Source of the DNA: CAZCCM01 sp964616165
GTDB taxonomy: Bacteria > Bacillota > Clostridia > TANB77 > CAG-508
Assembly (NCBI GenBank): GCA_964616165.1
Contig: CAZTTS010000010.1
Location: forward strand, 1 to 33,177
DNA length: 33,177 nucleotides
Direction of reading: 5' to 3'
Shown here in pieces: positions 33,111 to 33,177 of this stretch. Within the stretch, counting starts at the first letter, position 1, and each line of letters starts with the position of its first letter. The notes beneath the pieces are model-generated. The model searched no databases and was not told the origin of the DNA. It saw only the letters and a list, made by a program, of their open reading frames with translations. A program made the translations under genes and the position numbers.

Positions 33111-33177
33111 GGCGCAGTAGTTCAGTTGGTTAGAATGCTAGCCTGTCACGCTAGAGGTCGAGGGTTCGAGTCCCTTC
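33111..33177 (+). tRNA. tRNA-Asp (anticodon GTC), truncated at window end
   Basis: This tRNA starts 4 bases after the tRNA-Val CCA. It has a D arm with TTCAGTTGGTTAGAA, an anticodon stem CTAGC/GCTAG with loop CTGTCAC (anticodon GTC at 33145-33147), and a T arm AGGGTTCGAGTCCCT. The 3' strand of the acceptor stem and the CCA end lie beyond base 33177. The substrate of the aspS product encoded at 24512. Confidence 0.93.

Overview
This window is very AT-rich, low-GC Gram-positive (Firmicutes, Clostridia-like) chromosome. Strong AAGGAGG-type ribosome binding sites, consensus sigma-70-type promoters, Rho-independent hairpins, a tRNA with an encoded CCA end, and a set of typical Firmicutes genes (rbgA/ylqF, mini-RNase III, long-form HPF, mtaB, comEC) support this. 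The combination of a free-standing prepilin-like protein, a membrane-anchored SUMF1-like protein and highly A-rich spacers resembles uncultured gut Clostridia known from metagenomes. That placement is an inference. I see no phage, insertion sequence, CRISPR array, plasmid gene or rRNA.

Layout. Bases 1-270 hold the end of a truncated gene with a class I aminoacyl-tRNA synthetase-like motif, followed by a terminator. An extended -10 promoter then starts a tight run at 335-4780: rbgA, mrnC, hpf, a Cof-type HAD phosphatase, a 5'-nucleotidase-like HAD protein and a membrane-anchored metallophosphoesterase. From 4882 come a DUF2238/YjdF-like membrane protein without a visible ribosome binding site, a 22-bp tandem repeat, an unknown membrane-anchored protein and folD. 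Next are an ABC ATPase and its 1,235-residue FtsX-type permease with a long coiled coil (7572-11983). pheS and pheT follow, then an SDR oxidoreductase and a DUF368 (undecaprenyl-phosphate translocase family) membrane protein. A bidirectional terminator at 17371-17399 ends this arm.

The only minus-strand transcription unit (20047 down to 17472) has its own promoter. It encodes a DUF4912 protein translationally coupled to a GH57 alpha-glucan branching enzyme, a small polysaccharide module. Divergent from it, 20259-23168 carries an unknown membrane-anchored protein overlapping rsmA, then a prepilin-like protein overlapping deoD. After that come a SUMF1-like surface protein without the catalytic cysteines of formylglycine-generating enzymes, aspS with an overlapping secreted SH3 protein, comEC, mreB behind its own promoter, a small two-helix membrane protein, mtaB, and an orphan 102-residue gene bounded by its own promoter and terminator. 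The right edge is a tRNA-Val/tRNA-Asp cluster behind a perfect TTGACA-N17-TATAAT promoter; tRNA-Asp is cut by the window.

Functionally most of the window is housekeeping: translation (rbgA, hpf, pheST, aspS, rsmA, mtaB, tRNAs), nucleotide and one-carbon metabolism, and envelope biology. Points worth a second look are the divergent PheS with a four-cysteine knuckle, the Cys-less SUMF1 protein, the DUF4912-GH57 pair, the coiled-coil ABC permease, and the unknown membrane-anchored proteins. I did not find a clear previously undescribed multi-gene system.
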